Source: Nitrospirota bacterium | GTDB lineage: Bacteria; Nitrospirota; Nitrospiria; Nitrospirales; Nitrospiraceae | Length of the DNA: 64,000 nucleotides | Reading direction: 5' to 3' | Assembly: GCA_040755395.1 (NCBI GenBank) | Contig: JBFMAX010000002.1 | Span: 62,001 to 126,000, forward strand | Shown: piece after piece, positions 63,959 through 64,000 of the stretch | Position numbering within the stretch: position 1 is the first letter of the stretch | Layout: each line of letters opens with the position of its first letter | The notes under the pieces: generated by a model | Seen by the model: only the letters and a program-made list of their open reading frames with translations | Databases searched by the model: none | What the model was told of the DNA's origin: nothing | Position numbers and translations under genes: made by a program

Positions 63959-64000
63959 TCGCCGACTTCGACCCGGAATTTCCGTCGTGTCACCTTGCCA

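Overview
The window is dense, GC-rich bacterial chromosome. It carries a Gram-negative cell plan (Mla lipid transport, Wza-like exporter, FadL-like porins). Gene content and order look most like phylum Nitrospirota (Nitrospira-like). That assignment is inference from content and protein style; there is no rRNA gene here to confirm it. I see no CRISPR array, prophage or intact insertion sequence.

Region 1 (1-11.6 kb, minus strand) is housekeeping: mlaE-mlaF-mlaD, then rpsB-tsf-pyrH-frr-alr, argC-argJ, and a unit made of two paralogous bifunctional-nuclease genes followed by rplM-rpsI. A small Fe(2+)-trafficking-like gene with two CxxC pairs closes it. Good sigma70-type promoters sit before mlaE, rpsB and the nuclease pair, and an intrinsic terminator follows rpsI.

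Region 2 (11.7-30.7 kb, mostly plus strand) starts with tRNA-Leu(CAA), a secreted protein of unknown function with its own strong promoter and terminator, a TusA-like gene, and rsmI on the minus strand. A long tightly packed series follows: ccsA-hemA-(zinc ribbon)-hemC-cobA/hemD-(CBS)-hemB-ribF-tilS-hpt-ftsH-folP-glmM-comEC. Much of it serves heme and cytochrome biogenesis.

Region 3 (31.0-59.3 kb, plus strand) is a complete exopolysaccharide or capsule locus. A ribbon-helix-helix protein and an HD-GYP protein precede a Wza-like lipoprotein, a Wzc/GumC co-polymerase with tyrosine kinase, a Wzy/ligase and a Wzx flippase. Then come eight glycosyltransferases, three methyltransferases, an SGNH hydrolase, AsnB, a PHP-domain membrane protein, WbqC, a PIG-L deacetylase, a DegT aminotransferase and a WecA-like initiating transferase, and finally mtnA. 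Genes mostly overlap by ATGA or GTGA, so this is probably one or a few operons.

Region 4 (59.3-64 kb) looks more AT-rich and younger: a CapA-like gene, a FadL-family porin on the minus strand, a 184-bp MITE-like element with 14-bp perfect terminal repeats and a TA duplication, and beside it a second FadL paralogue that has lost its 5' third and has a one-base frameshift.

The most unusual signal is a family of inverted, 7-bp-periodic degenerate repeats found at seven gene junctions from 26.6 to 58.2 kb. The unit is roughly nTCAnnC, and each copy has drifted to its own version while keeping the heptad period and the hairpin layout. Several overlap stop or start codons, and at two sites the repeats are translated.
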